Part shown: positions 7,849-16,159 of the stretch, piece after piece | Layout: each line of letters opens with the position of its first letter | How positions within the stretch are numbered: position 1 is the stretch's first letter | Assembly: GCA_017534115.1 (NCBI GenBank) | Contig: JAFWDD010000009.1 | Coordinates: 1-34,850 of the forward strand | Length of the DNA stretch: 34,850 nucleotides | From: Bacillota bacterium | Lineage (GTDB): Bacteria; Bacillota; Clostridia; Lachnospirales; Anaerotignaceae | Direction of reading: 5' to 3' | Program-made: the position numbers and the translations under genes | Notes under the pieces: generated by a model | Databases searched by the model: none | Told to the model about the DNA's origin: nothing | Seen by the model: the letters and a program-made list of their open reading frames with translations, nothing else

Positions 7849-7889
7849 GGCTTCGTAAAAATTTTGTTAAAACGACAGGGGATAAGAAA

Positions 7890-7982
7890 ATGTTTGAGAA
7901 TTACGCAGGGGATAGTATGATTTTGACAGAAAGACAGGGTGATTTCTGTTCTTTTTCAGTGTCTGAATTTAATTTAAGTTAA
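7890..7982 (+). CDS. Possible 30-residue leader peptide
   Basis: A short frame encoding 30 residues (begins MFENYAGDSM, ends FSVSEFNLS). AGGGG at 7877-7881 lies 8 bases before the ATG, a good spacing, and a near copy of this signal (AGGGGATAGT) precedes an internal ATG at 7917. The stop codon is 3 bases before a terminator-like hairpin. That arrangement is what a leader peptide controlling attenuation, or a small independent gene with its own terminator, would look like. I recognise no family, and 30 codons could stay open by chance, so confidence is low. Confidence 0.3.
   Translation: MFENYAGDSMILTERQGDFCSFSVSEFNLS
7925..7950 (+). promoter_or_regulatory. Leader stem-loop inside the short reading frame
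   Basis: ACAGAAA at 7926-7932 pairs perfectly with TTTCTGT at 7943-7949, with a flanking G·T and a 10-base loop. It lies 36 bases before the terminator-like hairpin, within the short reading frame. It could be part of a folded leader that decides whether the terminator forms; I found no good alternative pairing with the terminator stem and no known riboswitch class. Confidence 0.3.
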
Positions 7983-7985
7983 TTG

Positions 7986-8022
7986 CACCGTTACCAATGG
8001 TCTTATTTGGTACGGTGTTTTT
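7986..8022 (+). terminator. Terminator or attenuator directly upstream of the surface-protein gene
   Basis: CACCGT-T-ACCAA (7986-7997) pairs with TTGGTACGGTG (8007-8017): eleven pairs with one bulged T and a 9-base loop, followed by TTTTT, A, TTTT. It sits between the probable promoter at 7820 and the ribosome binding site (GAAGGAAAG, about 8044-8052) of the next gene. As a plain terminator it would leave that gene without a promoter, so attenuation or partial readthrough is the simplest reading. Confidence 0.75.
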
Positions 8023-8060
8023 ATTTTGTAAAAAATTTAAGAAAGAAGGAAAGAAATTTT

Positions 8061-10829
8061 ATGAAGAAAAAATTTTTGGCTGTGATTCTTTCCGCTGTGA
8101 TGTTTGCGGGAATAGTTCCAGTATCTGCCTATGCGGAAGAATCCACGTTACAGCAGGTCGTTCAACTTGCGGAAGACGTCTCAGCGGCGAACCAGCCTGA
8201 CGCACAGGTGTTGAATTCGGATGGCATACTGCTCCGGCAGGAGTCGAGCGCCGGTTCTGTAGGTACATTTTCTTTAAACAGCCTGTATACGAAGCTGCTG
8301 GACGGAATTATCAGCACAGCATCCAAAAAAATCGGAACGGCCGCTGCCGATTTTGGAATTGAACATTTCTTACTGCCGGTTGTGGACTATTTTATCGGGC
8401 TTCCCGAAGAAGAGCAGCCTGAGGATCCCAATGTCAAAGAGATCCTTCAGGATCTGGACAAGATCTCGGCACAGCTGGAACTCGTTTTAGCGAACCAGGA
8501 TAAGATGATGGACGACCTGAGCGATATATCGCATATGGTCGAATGCGAACAGCTCAATACTGTTCTTAATAACTTCCAGCAGCTGAAGAATGGCAAAGTT
8601 GCACCCCAAGTTATCTATGACTCGATAAAAAGAGAGGAGAATAACACGGCTCTTTCTGACGAAGATCGTAGTGATCTTATAAAGAGTATTCTATTGGGTG
8701 CTGTGGGTCTCGGTACGGATATTCAGGTATACAACCGCACTGACCTTGCATTTGACAACTATACCTATCAGCTCGGACAGGCCATCATCGGACCTTACCG
8801 CGTCACACTTAAAACCGATTCAACCGTCAAAAATGAGTCCGGTAACATCTTCTGGATCCTCTATGAATTGGAACGCAGAGAGGTCGACTGGGAATTTATG
8901 GCGGATGAAGAAAGGGCAACCTTCCATGCGGATCTTATGAGCCAGTATATGATCGCTGCGTTACTGGACATACAGTCTATGGACGCCAGAATCGCGGCAA
9001 TCGAAAAATATAATGCCAATCGTGATAAGGATAAAGATCCCCTTGTGAGCGACAGCCCCGTAAGGGAAATGCGGGATCAGCTTCTGAAACAGATGGAACA
9101 GGTCAGCAAGCTTGCTAAGCAGTGGGATGTCCAGCCCCATGATTACAGTTTCTTCTGGGTTCCCGGCCATGAGATCAAGATTATGTCCTATGTTAAGTGC
9201 GGCAGTTTCTATGAAAAGCATCAGGCAAATGACGCTGCCGGAATTGACAGTAATCTCGCTTTGGATGACCCGAATTCATACTTCAGCGAATATATGCAGT
9301 ATGATGATTCCCATCCGCTGATGGAAGGGCAAAAACTGGCTGATCTGTATAAATTTGCGTCAAAGTCCGGCAGGCTGAAATCTTACTATACAGGGGACCA
9401 TGCCGATCAGGGTTTTTGGAAGTGGCTTTGCGCAGAGGGCAATATCCAGATCGATCCTAAGGTGGATACCATGAGAGCGCTGTGTGCGCCGATCGGCCGG
9501 GATGCGTCCCAGACATACGGCATGCAGTATAGCTATGACTATAGTATGTATGAAAGACTTTACTACATTGCTTTCGCTCCCCATTGGTATGCGGCCCAGG
9601 ATGAAAAGTATTATGATCAATGGGCTACCGTGCTGAGTTACGGGGAACGAAGGCATGATTATTGGGGAATTTTAACTCCGAAATATGAGTATGATTCCAG
9701 CGAGCTTGACAAATTCAACTTTATGATCATCGGTGCCGTGGCAAACTATGGGGGAACAGAAACAGTCCTGACAGAAATCGAGATTTCATCAGATCCCGCA
9801 AAAACAACTTATAAACCGGGCGAAACCTTCGATCCGGCGGGAATGGTCGTAACAGCGAAATACAGTGACGGCACAGAGAGAGGAATTACCGATTTCACAG
9901 TAACTCCCGACGAACCTCTCACAAAACAGGATGCAATAGTTACAATAAGTTATACCGAAAATGGCAAGACAAAGACAGCGGAGATCCCTATAACTGTTAA
10001 AGAGTCTTCCGGAAAAGGGTCTTCCGGAGGCGGCGGACGTTCCGGCAAAGTAAGCTATACTCTTACATACGATACAAACGGCGGTTCGGAAATCAAGGCT
10101 GAAATCTGCAGCGTGGGCGACAATATAACCCTTGACAAAACACCGGAAAAAGAAGGATATACATTCACAGGCTGGTATGGGGACAAAGAACTCACACAGA
10201 AAATAACGAGCGTTGTTATGAACAGCTCAAAAACTGTTTACGCTGGCTGGGACAACGGCGAACAGCCCGTAATTCCCGATAATCCTGAAACACCCGATGA
10301 AAACGCTCCTTTAATGGTAATCAGAATCGACGACACAAAATATCAGCTGAACGGCAAAAATATGGAATTGGATTCCGCTCCTTTCATAGATGAAAACGAC
10401 AGAACTATGCTTCCCGTAAGGGTTGTTGCAAACGCTTTGGGAATTTCCGACGCTGACATTGTATGGGATGACAACACAAAGACAGCCTCTTTCACAAGAC
10501 CTGACGGAAAGGTTGTTTCCTGCACAGTCGGTTCAAATATCATCAAAATCGGAGATGAGGAAGTTGAAATCGACACAGCTCCTGTAATCAGAAATGACAG
10601 GATTTATCTTCCTATGAGAGCGCTCTTCAATGCATTCAATGTATCTGATGATCACATTGCATGGGACGGCGCAGCACGCAAAGTAACAGTTGCAAAAGAG
10701 GCTCTTGACGACATTAATGCTCTTACAGAGGTGGCACCCGTTGAAGAAGAACCTGTAGAAGAGGTTCTTGATGAGGAAACACCTGCAGCTGAGACTCCTG
10801 TTGAGAAAACACCCGCTGAAGAGGCATAA
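8061..10829 (+). CDS. Secreted modular surface protein (unknown N-domain, Ig-like, InlB-type repeat, copper amine oxidase N-like domain)
   Basis: A 922-residue exported protein. The start is the ATG at 8061, behind GAAGGAAAG; it gives a clear signal peptide (MKKKF, hydrophobic core, cleavage likely after AYA at residue 25). Residues 60-565 form a large domain I do not recognise, with a helical, heptad-like stretch near 125-175. Residues 570-650 look like a bacterial Ig-like (Big_3) domain, and 648-661 a Gly/Ser linker. Residues 664-730 match a Listeria–Bacteroides (InlB B-type) repeat ending in YAGW. Residues 754-885 are a copper amine oxidase N-terminal-like domain, a wall-associated module in Clostridia, not an enzyme. 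The tail is acidic and Pro/Glu-rich. There is no LPXTG or SLH motif. Codon use in the first two thirds differs from neighbours (more CGC/CGT and CTG). An adhesin or toxin-like role is possible but unproven. Confidence 0.88.
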   Translation: MKKKFLAVILSAVMFAGIVPVSAYAEESTLQQVVQLAEDVSAANQPDAQVLNSDGILLRQESSAGSVGTFSLNSLYTKLLDGIISTASKKIGTAAADFGIEHFLLPVVDYFIGLPEEEQPEDPNVKEILQDLDKISAQLELVLANQDKMMDDLSDISHMVECEQLNTVLNNFQQLKNGKVAPQVIYDSIKREENNTALSDEDRSDLIKSILLGAVGLGTDIQVYNRTDLAFDNYTYQLGQAIIGPYRVTLKTDSTVKNESGNIFWILYELERREVDWEFMADEERATFHADLMSQYMIAALLDIQSMDARIAAIEKYNANRDKDKDPLVSDSPVREMRDQLLKQMEQVSKLAKQWDVQPHDYSFFWVPGHEIKIMSYVKCGSFYEKHQANDAAGIDSNLALDDPNSYFSEYMQYDDSHPLMEGQKLADLYKFASKSGRLKSYYTGDHADQGFWKWLCAEGNIQIDPKVDTMRALCAPIGRDASQTYGMQYSYDYSMYERLYYIAFAPHWYAAQDEKYYDQWATVLSYGERRHDYWGILTPKYEYDSSELDKFNFMIIGAVANYGGTETVLTEIEISSDPAKTTYKPGETFDPAGMVVTAKYSDGTERGITDFTVTPDEPLTKQDAIVTISYTENGKTKTAEIPITVKESSGKGSSGGGGRSGKVSYTLTYDTNGGSEIKAEICSVGDNITLDKTPEKEGYTFTGWYGDKELTQKITSVVMNSSKTVYAGWDNGEQPVIPDNPETPDENAPLMVIRIDDTKYQLNGKNMELDSAPFIDENDRTMLPVRVVANALGISDADIVWDDNTKTASFTRPDGKVVSCTVGSNIIKIGDEEVEIDTAPVIRNDRIYLPMRALFNAFNVSDDHIAWDGAARKVTVAKEALDDINALTEVAPVEEEPVEEVLDEETPAAETPVEKTPAEEA

Positions 10830-10871
10830 TATTTAATAGAATGCTTGAAGCAAAATATTAATAAATATAGG

Positions 10872-10905
10872 AAATCAGCTCGGAATAATTCCGGGCTGAT
10901 TTTTT
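10872..10905 (+). terminator. Rho-independent terminator after the surface-protein gene
   Basis: ATCAGC at 10874-10879 pairs with GCTGAT at 10895-10900, continued by a T·G and five more pairs around a 3-base loop (12 pairs in all), followed by six T from 10900. It isolates the surface-protein unit from ispD. Confidence 0.92.
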
Positions 10906-10912
10906 GTCGCAT

Positions 10913-10941
10913 TTGCCGAATCTTCATAAAAAGGGTATAAT
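10913..10941 (+). promoter_or_regulatory. Sigma-A promoter of ispD–rnhA
   Basis: TTGCCG at 10913-10918 (4 of 6) and a perfect TATAAT at 10936-10941 with a 17-base spacer, directly after the terminator. The start of ispD is 34 bases beyond the -10. Confidence 0.65.
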
Positions 10942-10975
10942 GAATATAATCAGATATTCATAAGGAGATATGGGT

Positions 10976-11692
10976 ATGATAAACAATAAAAAATGCGCTG
11001 CCGTGATAACGGCGGCAGGTTCGGGAAAGCGTATGGGCTCCGATAGAAAAAAACAATTTATAGTACTTTACGGAAAGCCTGTAATTGCTTATACTTTAGA
11101 AAAATTTCAAAATACTGATGAAATTGACGATATTGTCCTTGTCGTTTCTGAAGATGACATTGATTTCTGCCGTAGCGAAATAGTAGTGAAATATGGCTTT
11201 TCAAAGGTCAGAGAAATTCTTGCCGGCGGAGCCGAAAGACAGGAATCCGTTTATAAGGGTGTTGTTGCAGCGGCAAAGCTGGGAGAAATAATTCTCATAC
11301 ATGACGGAGTGCGTCCCTTTGTAAAAAGAGATGAGATCGTTAAAACTGCCGAAGCCGCAGACGAAAAAGGCGCCGCGATTCTTGCGGTGAAGGTGAAGGA
11401 TAGCCTCAGAAGCTTTGATGGTACTGAATCCAAATTTGTCCCCAGGGAAAATATGTGGCTGGTTCAGACTCCGCAGTCATTCAGGCGGGATATAATAGTA
11501 AACGCCCACAAAAAAGCGGCAGAGGATGGATTTTCAGGCACGGACGATGCTGTTTTGGCTGAAAGAATGGGATGTAACATATATCTTGTTGAGGGAAGTT
11601 ATGAAAACATAAAAATTACCACGCCGGAAGACCTTGTTTTTTCGGAAGCGATTTTGAAAAAGGAACAGGAGATTGAAAATGAAGAAAGTTGA
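10976..11692 (+). CDS. ispD: 2-C-methyl-D-erythritol 4-phosphate cytidylyltransferase
   Basis: Third enzyme of the MEP isoprenoid pathway; it joins CTP and MEP to give CDP-ME. The CTP-binding loop ITAAGSGKRMGSDRKKQF is at about residues 11-28, and LIHDGVRPFV and the late TDDA segment are also conserved. Two ATGs compete: 10970 is only 2 bases after AAGGAG (10962-10967), while 10976 is 8 bases after it, so I use 10976 (238 residues). It shares the pathway with dxs at the window start. In many Firmicutes ispF follows; here rnhA does, overlapping by 14 bases. The gene keeps its yacL-type neighbour but separated by the surface-protein unit. Confidence 0.94.
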   Translation: MINNKKCAAVITAAGSGKRMGSDRKKQFIVLYGKPVIAYTLEKFQNTDEIDDIVLVVSEDDIDFCRSEIVVKYGFSKVREILAGGAERQESVYKGVVAAAKLGEIILIHDGVRPFVKRDEIVKTAEAADEKGAAILAVKVKDSLRSFDGTESKFVPRENMWLVQTPQSFRRDIIVNAHKKAAEDGFSGTDDAVLAERMGCNIYLVEGSYENIKITTPEDLVFSEAILKKEQEIENEES

Positions 11693-12140
11693 GATATACA
11701 CAGACGGAGCCTGCTCAGGAAACCCGGGAAAAGGCGGATGGGGCGCTGTGTTGATATATAAAGGCATACGGAAGGAACTTTCCGCCGGATACGAAAACAC
11801 AACCAACAACAGAATGGAGTTAATGGCGGCGATTGAAGGCCTTTCAGCACTTAAAGAATCCTGTCAGGTTGATTTGTACAGCGATTCAAAATACCTTGTG
11901 GACGCAATAGAAAAAGGTTGGGTAGACAAGTGGATGGCTAACAACTGGATGCGGGAAAGAAATAAACCTGCATTGAATGCTGACCTCTGGAAAAAGCTTG
12001 TGGCCTTGCTTGATAAGCATGATGTTAAATTCATATGGGTGAAGGGTCATGCCCAGACGGAGGAAAATAACCGATGTGACCAGCTTGCAAGGACTGCCGC
12101 ACAGGGTGACGATCTACTGAAAGACACGGAATATAAGTGA
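11679..12140 (+). CDS. rnhA: Ribonuclease HI
   Basis: Cytoplasmic endonuclease that cuts the RNA strand of RNA–DNA hybrids. The 153-residue length is close to Escherichia coli RNase HI (155). All catalytic positions are present: D9 (YTDGACSGNPG), E47 (NNRMEL), D69 (YSDSKY), H124 (KGHAQ) and D134 (NRCDQLA). The basic handle region with several Trp (about 80-100) is retained, which marks it as the bacterial HI type. The ATG at 11679 has AGGAG 7 bases upstream; an in-frame TTG at 11673 is too close to that site. It overlaps the end of ispD by 14 bases and so is probably translationally coupled. Confidence 0.96.
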   Translation: MKKVEIYTDGACSGNPGKGGWGAVLIYKGIRKELSAGYENTTNNRMELMAAIEGLSALKESCQVDLYSDSKYLVDAIEKGWVDKWMANNWMRERNKPALNADLWKKLVALLDKHDVKFIWVKGHAQTEENNRCDQLARTAAQGDDLLKDTEYK

Positions 12141-12160
12141 TTTTTGTCGATATATGTTTG

Positions 12161-12189
12161 TTGACATGGTTTATAAATTGTGTTACTCT
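12161..12189 (+). promoter_or_regulatory. Probable promoter of the cold-shock gene
   Basis: Perfect TTGACA at 12161-12166, 17-base spacer, then TACTCT at 12184-12189 with an extended TG at 12181-12182. The -10 is poor by itself but the other elements are strong. No terminator was found between rnhA and this site. Confidence 0.5.
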
Positions 12190-12227
12190 AAATTCCGCTA
12201 AGATTGTATTTGTTTAGGAGGTTAAAC

Positions 12228-12428
12228 ATGAAAAAAGGTACTGTAAAATGGTTTAATGCGGAGAAAGGATACGGATTTATTACTGTTCCCGGAGAGAACG
12301 ATGTTTTTGTTCATTTTTCCGCCATCAATGCAGAAGGCTACAAGACTCTTGAGGAAGGTCAGGAGGTCGAGTTCAACGTAGTCGAAGGCGTTAAAGGACC
12401 TCAGGCAGCGAATGTAACACGCTGTTAA
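12228..12428 (+). CDS. Cold-shock domain protein (CspA family)
   Basis: A 66-residue single-domain nucleic-acid-binding protein of the Csp family, which binds single-stranded RNA or DNA and acts as an RNA chaperone. RNP1 (KGYGFI) is at 13-18 and RNP2 (VFVHF) at 26-30, and the usual KWFN start and GPQAANV end are present. The start at 12228 has AGGAGG 6 bases upstream; a longer frame from 12204 would only translate the leader. Promoter and terminator flank it, so it is a one-gene unit. Which paralogue it is (cspA, B, C or D) cannot be told. Confidence 0.95.
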   Translation: MKKGTVKWFNAEKGYGFITVPGENDVFVHFSAINAEGYKTLEEGQEVEFNVVEGVKGPQAANVTRC

Positions 12429-12486
12429 TTATATTTTAAGTTCATATATGCTTTTTGTATTTGAAATATAAATTATTAGCTGAAAC

Positions 12487-12526
12487 AAAAGTCTTCTTTA
12501 TGAATAAATTGAGGAGACTTTTTTAT
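12487..12526 (+). terminator. Rho-independent terminator after the cold-shock gene
   Basis: AAAAGTCTTCT at 12487-12497 pairs with AGGAGACTTTT at 12512-12522 (11 pairs with one G·T) around a 14-base AT-rich loop, running into a T-rich tract through 12530. The symmetric A and T tracts mean it could also work in the opposite direction. Confidence 0.85.
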
Positions 12527-12581
12527 TTTTCCCGAATAATAAAAAATATGTTGCAATCTGTATACAATTTGGGAAAAATGA

Positions 12582-12610
12582 TTGATATCAAGCCATAATT
12601 GTGATAAACT
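12582..12610 (+). promoter_or_regulatory. Probable promoter of typA
   Basis: TTGATA at 12582-12587 (5 of 6) and TAAACT at 12605-12610 with a 17-base spacer and an extended TG at 12602-12603. It lies 48 bases before the typA start codon. Confidence 0.55.
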
Positions 12611-12658
12611 TATCTATTAGAATAAATTAAGGAAAGAATTGGTATTGGAGAATAAAAA

Positions 12659-14491
12659 ATGAAGCAAAAAAGAGAAGACATTAGGAACGTGGCTATCATC
12701 GCACACGTTGACCATGGCAAAACAACATTAGTTGATGAGCTTTTAACACAAAGCGGAACTTTCAGGGAAAATCAGGCCGTTCAGGAGCGTGTAATGGACT
12801 CCGGAGACATTGAAAGAGAAAGAGGTATAACCATCTTATCCAAGAATACTTCCGTTCACTATAAAGATTATAAGATAAATATTGTTGACACTCCCGGTCA
12901 TGCTGATTTTGGCGGAGAGGTTGAGCGTATACTGAAAATGGTAGATGGCGTTGTACTGGTGGTGGATTCTTTTGAAGGACCTATGCCCCAAACAAGATTT
13001 GTGCTTAAAAACGCCCTTAATCTGGATCTGCCCGTAGTTGTATGTGTAAACAAGATGGACAGACCGGAGGCAAGACCCGAGGAGGTTACAAACGAGGTCC
13101 TTGAGCTTTTCATGGATCTGGAGGCAAATGATGATCAGCTGGATTCTCCTTTTGTATATGCTTCCGCAAGAAACGGCTGGGCATCTCTTTCGCCCGATGA
13201 ACCCGGCACCAGCATGGAGCCTCTTTTTGATACGATTTTGAACTATATTCCGGCTCCAATGGGAGACCCTGACGGACTTATGCATATGCTTGTATCCACA
13301 ATAGACTACAACGAATATGTGGGCAGGATCGGCATAGGAAAGGTTGAAAGCGGAATCCTGAAAGAAGGCATGGAAGCGGTTCTTCTGAACATCCACGATC
13401 CCGAAAAGAAGAGGAAAGTAAAAATCAGCAAGGTTTTCGTATTCAGAGGACTTTCCAAAGGCGAGGTAAAATCGGCGCAGTACGGAACAATCGTAGCTGT
13501 TTCCGGAATAGATGATATCCATATCGGAGACACTCTCTGTGAAGACGAATCCCAGGGGGCTCTTCCTTTTGTTAAGATTTCCGAGCCTACTCTTTCAATG
13601 ACATTTTCCGTAAACGACAGTCCTTTTGCCGGACAGGAAGGAAAATATGTCACATCCAGACACCTTCGTGACAGGCTTTACAGAGAGCTTAATACAGATG
13701 TCAGCTTAAGAGTCGAAGACGGAGACACAACGGAATGCTTCAAGGTTTCCGGGAGAGGTGAGCTTCATCTTTCAATACTTATAGAGACTATGCGCCGTGA
13801 GGGTTACGAATTTCAGGTTTCCAAGCCCGAGGTTCTTTTCAAGGAAATTAACGGCAAGAAATATGAGCCCATGGAAAGTGTTACGATTGATGTTGATGAC
13901 GAATTCACAGGGGCAATTATAGAAAAGCTGGGCAAGAGAAAAGGCGAGATTACAAATATGTTCTCCGGCGCCAGCGGACGTACAAGAATAGAGTTTTACA
14001 TTCCCGCAAGGGGACTTATCGGATACAGAAGCGAATTCCTTACTGATACAAGAGGAACAGGAATCATAAATTCCGTTTTCTGCGATTACGCTCCCTACAA
14101 AGGAGATATTGCAAGCCGTCAGACAGGCTCCCTTGTAGCGTTTGAAACAGGAGAAGCCGTTGCATACGGACTTTTCAATGCTCAGGAAAGAGGAGTAATG
14201 TATATTGAGGCAGGAACTAAGGTATATGCCGGCATGATAGTGGGCAAAAACGCCAAAGCCGGAGATATTGAGGTCAATGTCTGCAAGAAGAAACAGCTTA
14301 CGAACATGAGGGCTTCGGGCTCCGATGACGCACTGAAGCTTATTCCTCCTATGACTCTTACGATTGAGCAGAGTCTGGCGTTTATAGGCGACGACGAACT
14401 TCTTGAGGTAACGCCGAAAAGCCTCAGAATGAGGAAAGCTATCCTTGATGCCAGATTAAGGAAGAAAGCTATGTTCGGCAACAAGAATTAA
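12659..14491 (+). CDS. typA: Ribosome-associated translational GTPase TypA/BipA
   Basis: EF-G-like GTPase that binds the 70S ribosome and aids 50S assembly and stress adaptation. The 610-residue length is standard. G1 AHVDHGKTT is at 15-23, RGITI (G2) at 55-59, DTPGH (G3) at 77-81 and NKMD (G4) at 131-134. The later EF-Tu-like barrel, EF-G domain III/V-type folds and the BipA-specific C-terminal domain (from PARGLIGYRSEFLTDTRG on) are all present. GGAG 8 bases before the ATG supports the start. It has its own promoter. The SpoVB-like gene follows after 27 bases with no terminator, so these may share a transcript. Confidence 0.97.
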   Translation: MKQKREDIRNVAIIAHVDHGKTTLVDELLTQSGTFRENQAVQERVMDSGDIERERGITILSKNTSVHYKDYKINIVDTPGHADFGGEVERILKMVDGVVLVVDSFEGPMPQTRFVLKNALNLDLPVVVCVNKMDRPEARPEEVTNEVLELFMDLEANDDQLDSPFVYASARNGWASLSPDEPGTSMEPLFDTILNYIPAPMGDPDGLMHMLVSTIDYNEYVGRIGIGKVESGILKEGMEAVLLNIHDPEKKRKVKISKVFVFRGLSKGEVKSAQYGTIVAVSGIDDIHIGDTLCEDESQGALPFVKISEPTLSMTFSVNDSPFAGQEGKYVTSRHLRDRLYRELNTDVSLRVEDGDTTECFKVSGRGELHLSILIETMRREGYEFQVSKPEVLFKEINGKKYEPMESVTIDVDDEFTGAIIEKLGKRKGEITNMFSGASGRTRIEFYIPARGLIGYRSEFLTDTRGTGIINSVFCDYAPYKGDIASRQTGSLVAFETGEAVAYGLFNAQERGVMYIEAGTKVYAGMIVGKNAKAGDIEVNVCKKKQLTNMRASGSDDALKLIPPMTLTIEQSLAFIGDDELLEVTPKSLRMRKAILDARLRKKAMFGNKN

Positions 14492-14518
14492 GGTTTTTAT
14501 TAGTGAAAGGGAAGCAAA

Positions 14519-16141
14519 ATGAGTGAAAACCAGAAACAACTTCCTGATAAAAGCGGGTTTATAAAGCAGGCGTCTATATTGACAGCCGCCAGCCTTTTAT
14601 CAAGATTTTTAGGATTTTTATACAGACTTCCGCTTACCAGACTAATAGGTGATGAGGGAAACTCAATTTACGCGGCCGGTTATAATATATACAATTTCCT
14701 TCTTATATTATCTTCCGCGGGAATCCCTGTAGCAGTGTCAAGGATGGTTTCGGAAAGGCTGGAGAAAAAAGAATATATAAACGCACATCAGGTTTTTAAA
14801 TCATCTCTTATATTTACGAGTACTTTAGGAACAATATTCATGGTAATACTTTTTGTATTTGCCGGACCCATATCGGAGCTGGTAAAGTCTCCGGAAAGCT
14901 TTTACTGTTTGAGGACTCTTGCTCCCACAGTGCTCATAGTTGCGATAATGTCCTGTTTCAGAGGATATTTTCAGGGTATGAATAAAATGATGCCTACGGC
15001 AATATCTCAGATTGTAGAGCAGATTTTCAACGCCATATTCAGTGTTGTGCTTGCATATGTATTTGTTAAGCAGAGCGTATCTCTGGGTGCGGCAGGAGGA
15101 ACAGCCGGAACAGGAATCGGCGCCGCTGCCGGTCTGGGAACAATGATATTCATATATAAGCTTGTGGAGAAGGATCTGGCTTATAGAAGAATGTACAAGA
15201 GCCGTGAAACATATGTTGAGACAAAAAGAGAGGTTCTCAAAAAGGTTATATGGACCGCATTCCCCATTATTGCCGGAACAGCGGTATTCAGCATAACAAA
15301 CTTAATTGATACGAAAATGGTTCTTTCTCTTCTGAATTCTTCAGGAGCATTCACATCTACTGAGGCGCATCAGCTTTACGGACAGCTTTCAGGCAAATAT
15401 GTTGTTTTATCAACACTGCCCGTATCGATTTCAACGGCAGTAGCCACTGCGGCAGTGCCTAATATAGCGGCTGCGATCGTAAAGGGAGAGAAACGATTAA
15501 TTGAAAAGAAAATAAATCTGGCATTGAAGATTTCCATGGTTGTATCCATACCTGCGGCAATCGGAATGGGAGTATTGAGCGATCAGATACTGAAACTGCT
15601 TTTCCCTACATATCCGGCAGGCGGAGCGCTTATCAAACTTGGTGCGGCTTCTATTATTTTCCTTGCATTGAGCCAGATAAACACTGGTATCCTTCAGGGT
15701 ATCGGCAAAGTTAAGCTTCCCGTAATAAGCGCCATTGTAGGAGCTCTTCTGAAAATAGCGTTCAATATGATTCTTATCGGAAGACCTTCCATAAATGTAA
15801 AAGGCGCCATAATTTCAACCACTATCTGCTACGCGGTAGCTTCCCTCATGAATCTCAGATATGTGGTAAGAGAGACCGGAGTAAAACCGGATATAAACGC
15901 CGGAGTTATAAAACCGGCAATAGCCTCAGGAATTATGGGAGTTATCTGCTGGGCATGCTATAAAGGCATATATGCTGCGGTAGGCAGGAACTCCATCAGC
16001 ACAATAGCCGCTATCCTCATAGCCATAGTAGTTTATGCCGTTCTTGTGGTTGTATTCAGGATTATGGATGAGGATGAAATTTTAACGTTACCTAAAGGAG
16101 CTAAAATAAACCGATTGCTAAAGAGAATGAGACTTATTTAA
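14519..16141 (+). CDS. SpoVB/MurJ-like polysaccharide flippase (MOP superfamily)
   Basis: A 540-residue, very hydrophobic protein with about 14 membrane segments. Its start (GFIKQASILTAASLLSRFLGFLYRLPLTRLIGDEGNSIY) is typical of the SpoVB/YtgP branch of the MOP superfamily, which moves undecaprenyl-linked precursors such as lipid II across the membrane. Members include Bacillus SpoVB (spore cortex) and YtgP (a MurJ-type flippase in growing cells), and sequence reading alone does not separate them. A second MOP transporter occurs in this window in the fusion at 23754, so two substrates may be served. GAAAGGGAAG precedes the ATG. It is followed by mutS2 after 18 bases. Confidence 0.9.
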   Translation: MSENQKQLPDKSGFIKQASILTAASLLSRFLGFLYRLPLTRLIGDEGNSIYAAGYNIYNFLLILSSAGIPVAVSRMVSERLEKKEYINAHQVFKSSLIFTSTLGTIFMVILFVFAGPISELVKSPESFYCLRTLAPTVLIVAIMSCFRGYFQGMNKMMPTAISQIVEQIFNAIFSVVLAYVFVKQSVSLGAAGGTAGTGIGAAAGLGTMIFIYKLVEKDLAYRRMYKSRETYVETKREVLKKVIWTAFPIIAGTAVFSITNLIDTKMVLSLLNSSGAFTSTEAHQLYGQLSGKYVVLSTLPVSISTAVATAAVPNIAAAIVKGEKRLIEKKINLALKISMVVSIPAAIGMGVLSDQILKLLFPTYPAGGALIKLGAASIIFLALSQINTGILQGIGKVKLPVISAIVGALLKIAFNMILIGRPSINVKGAIISTTICYAVASLMNLRYVVRETGVKPDINAGVIKPAIASGIMGVICWACYKGIYAAVGRNSISTIAAILIAIVVYAVLVVVFRIMDEDEILTLPKGAKINRLLKRMRLI

Positions 16142-16159
16142 GAAAGAGGACATTATTCT

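Noticed and set aside
7797-7982. A 61-codon reading frame before the surface-protein gene
   Set aside because: Its first ATG lies upstream of the proposed -35 and has no ribosome binding site. Only the last 30 codons, from 7890, have a plausible start and are listed separately.
7855-8022. Known riboswitch or T-box in the surface-protein leader
   Set aside because: I found no T-box sequence, no c-di-GMP, SAM, TPP or other familiar core motif; only simple stem-loops are visible.
8061-10829. The copper amine oxidase-like domain as evidence for an amine oxidase enzyme
   Set aside because: Only the N-terminal non-catalytic domain type is present; there is no catalytic amine oxidase domain in the protein.
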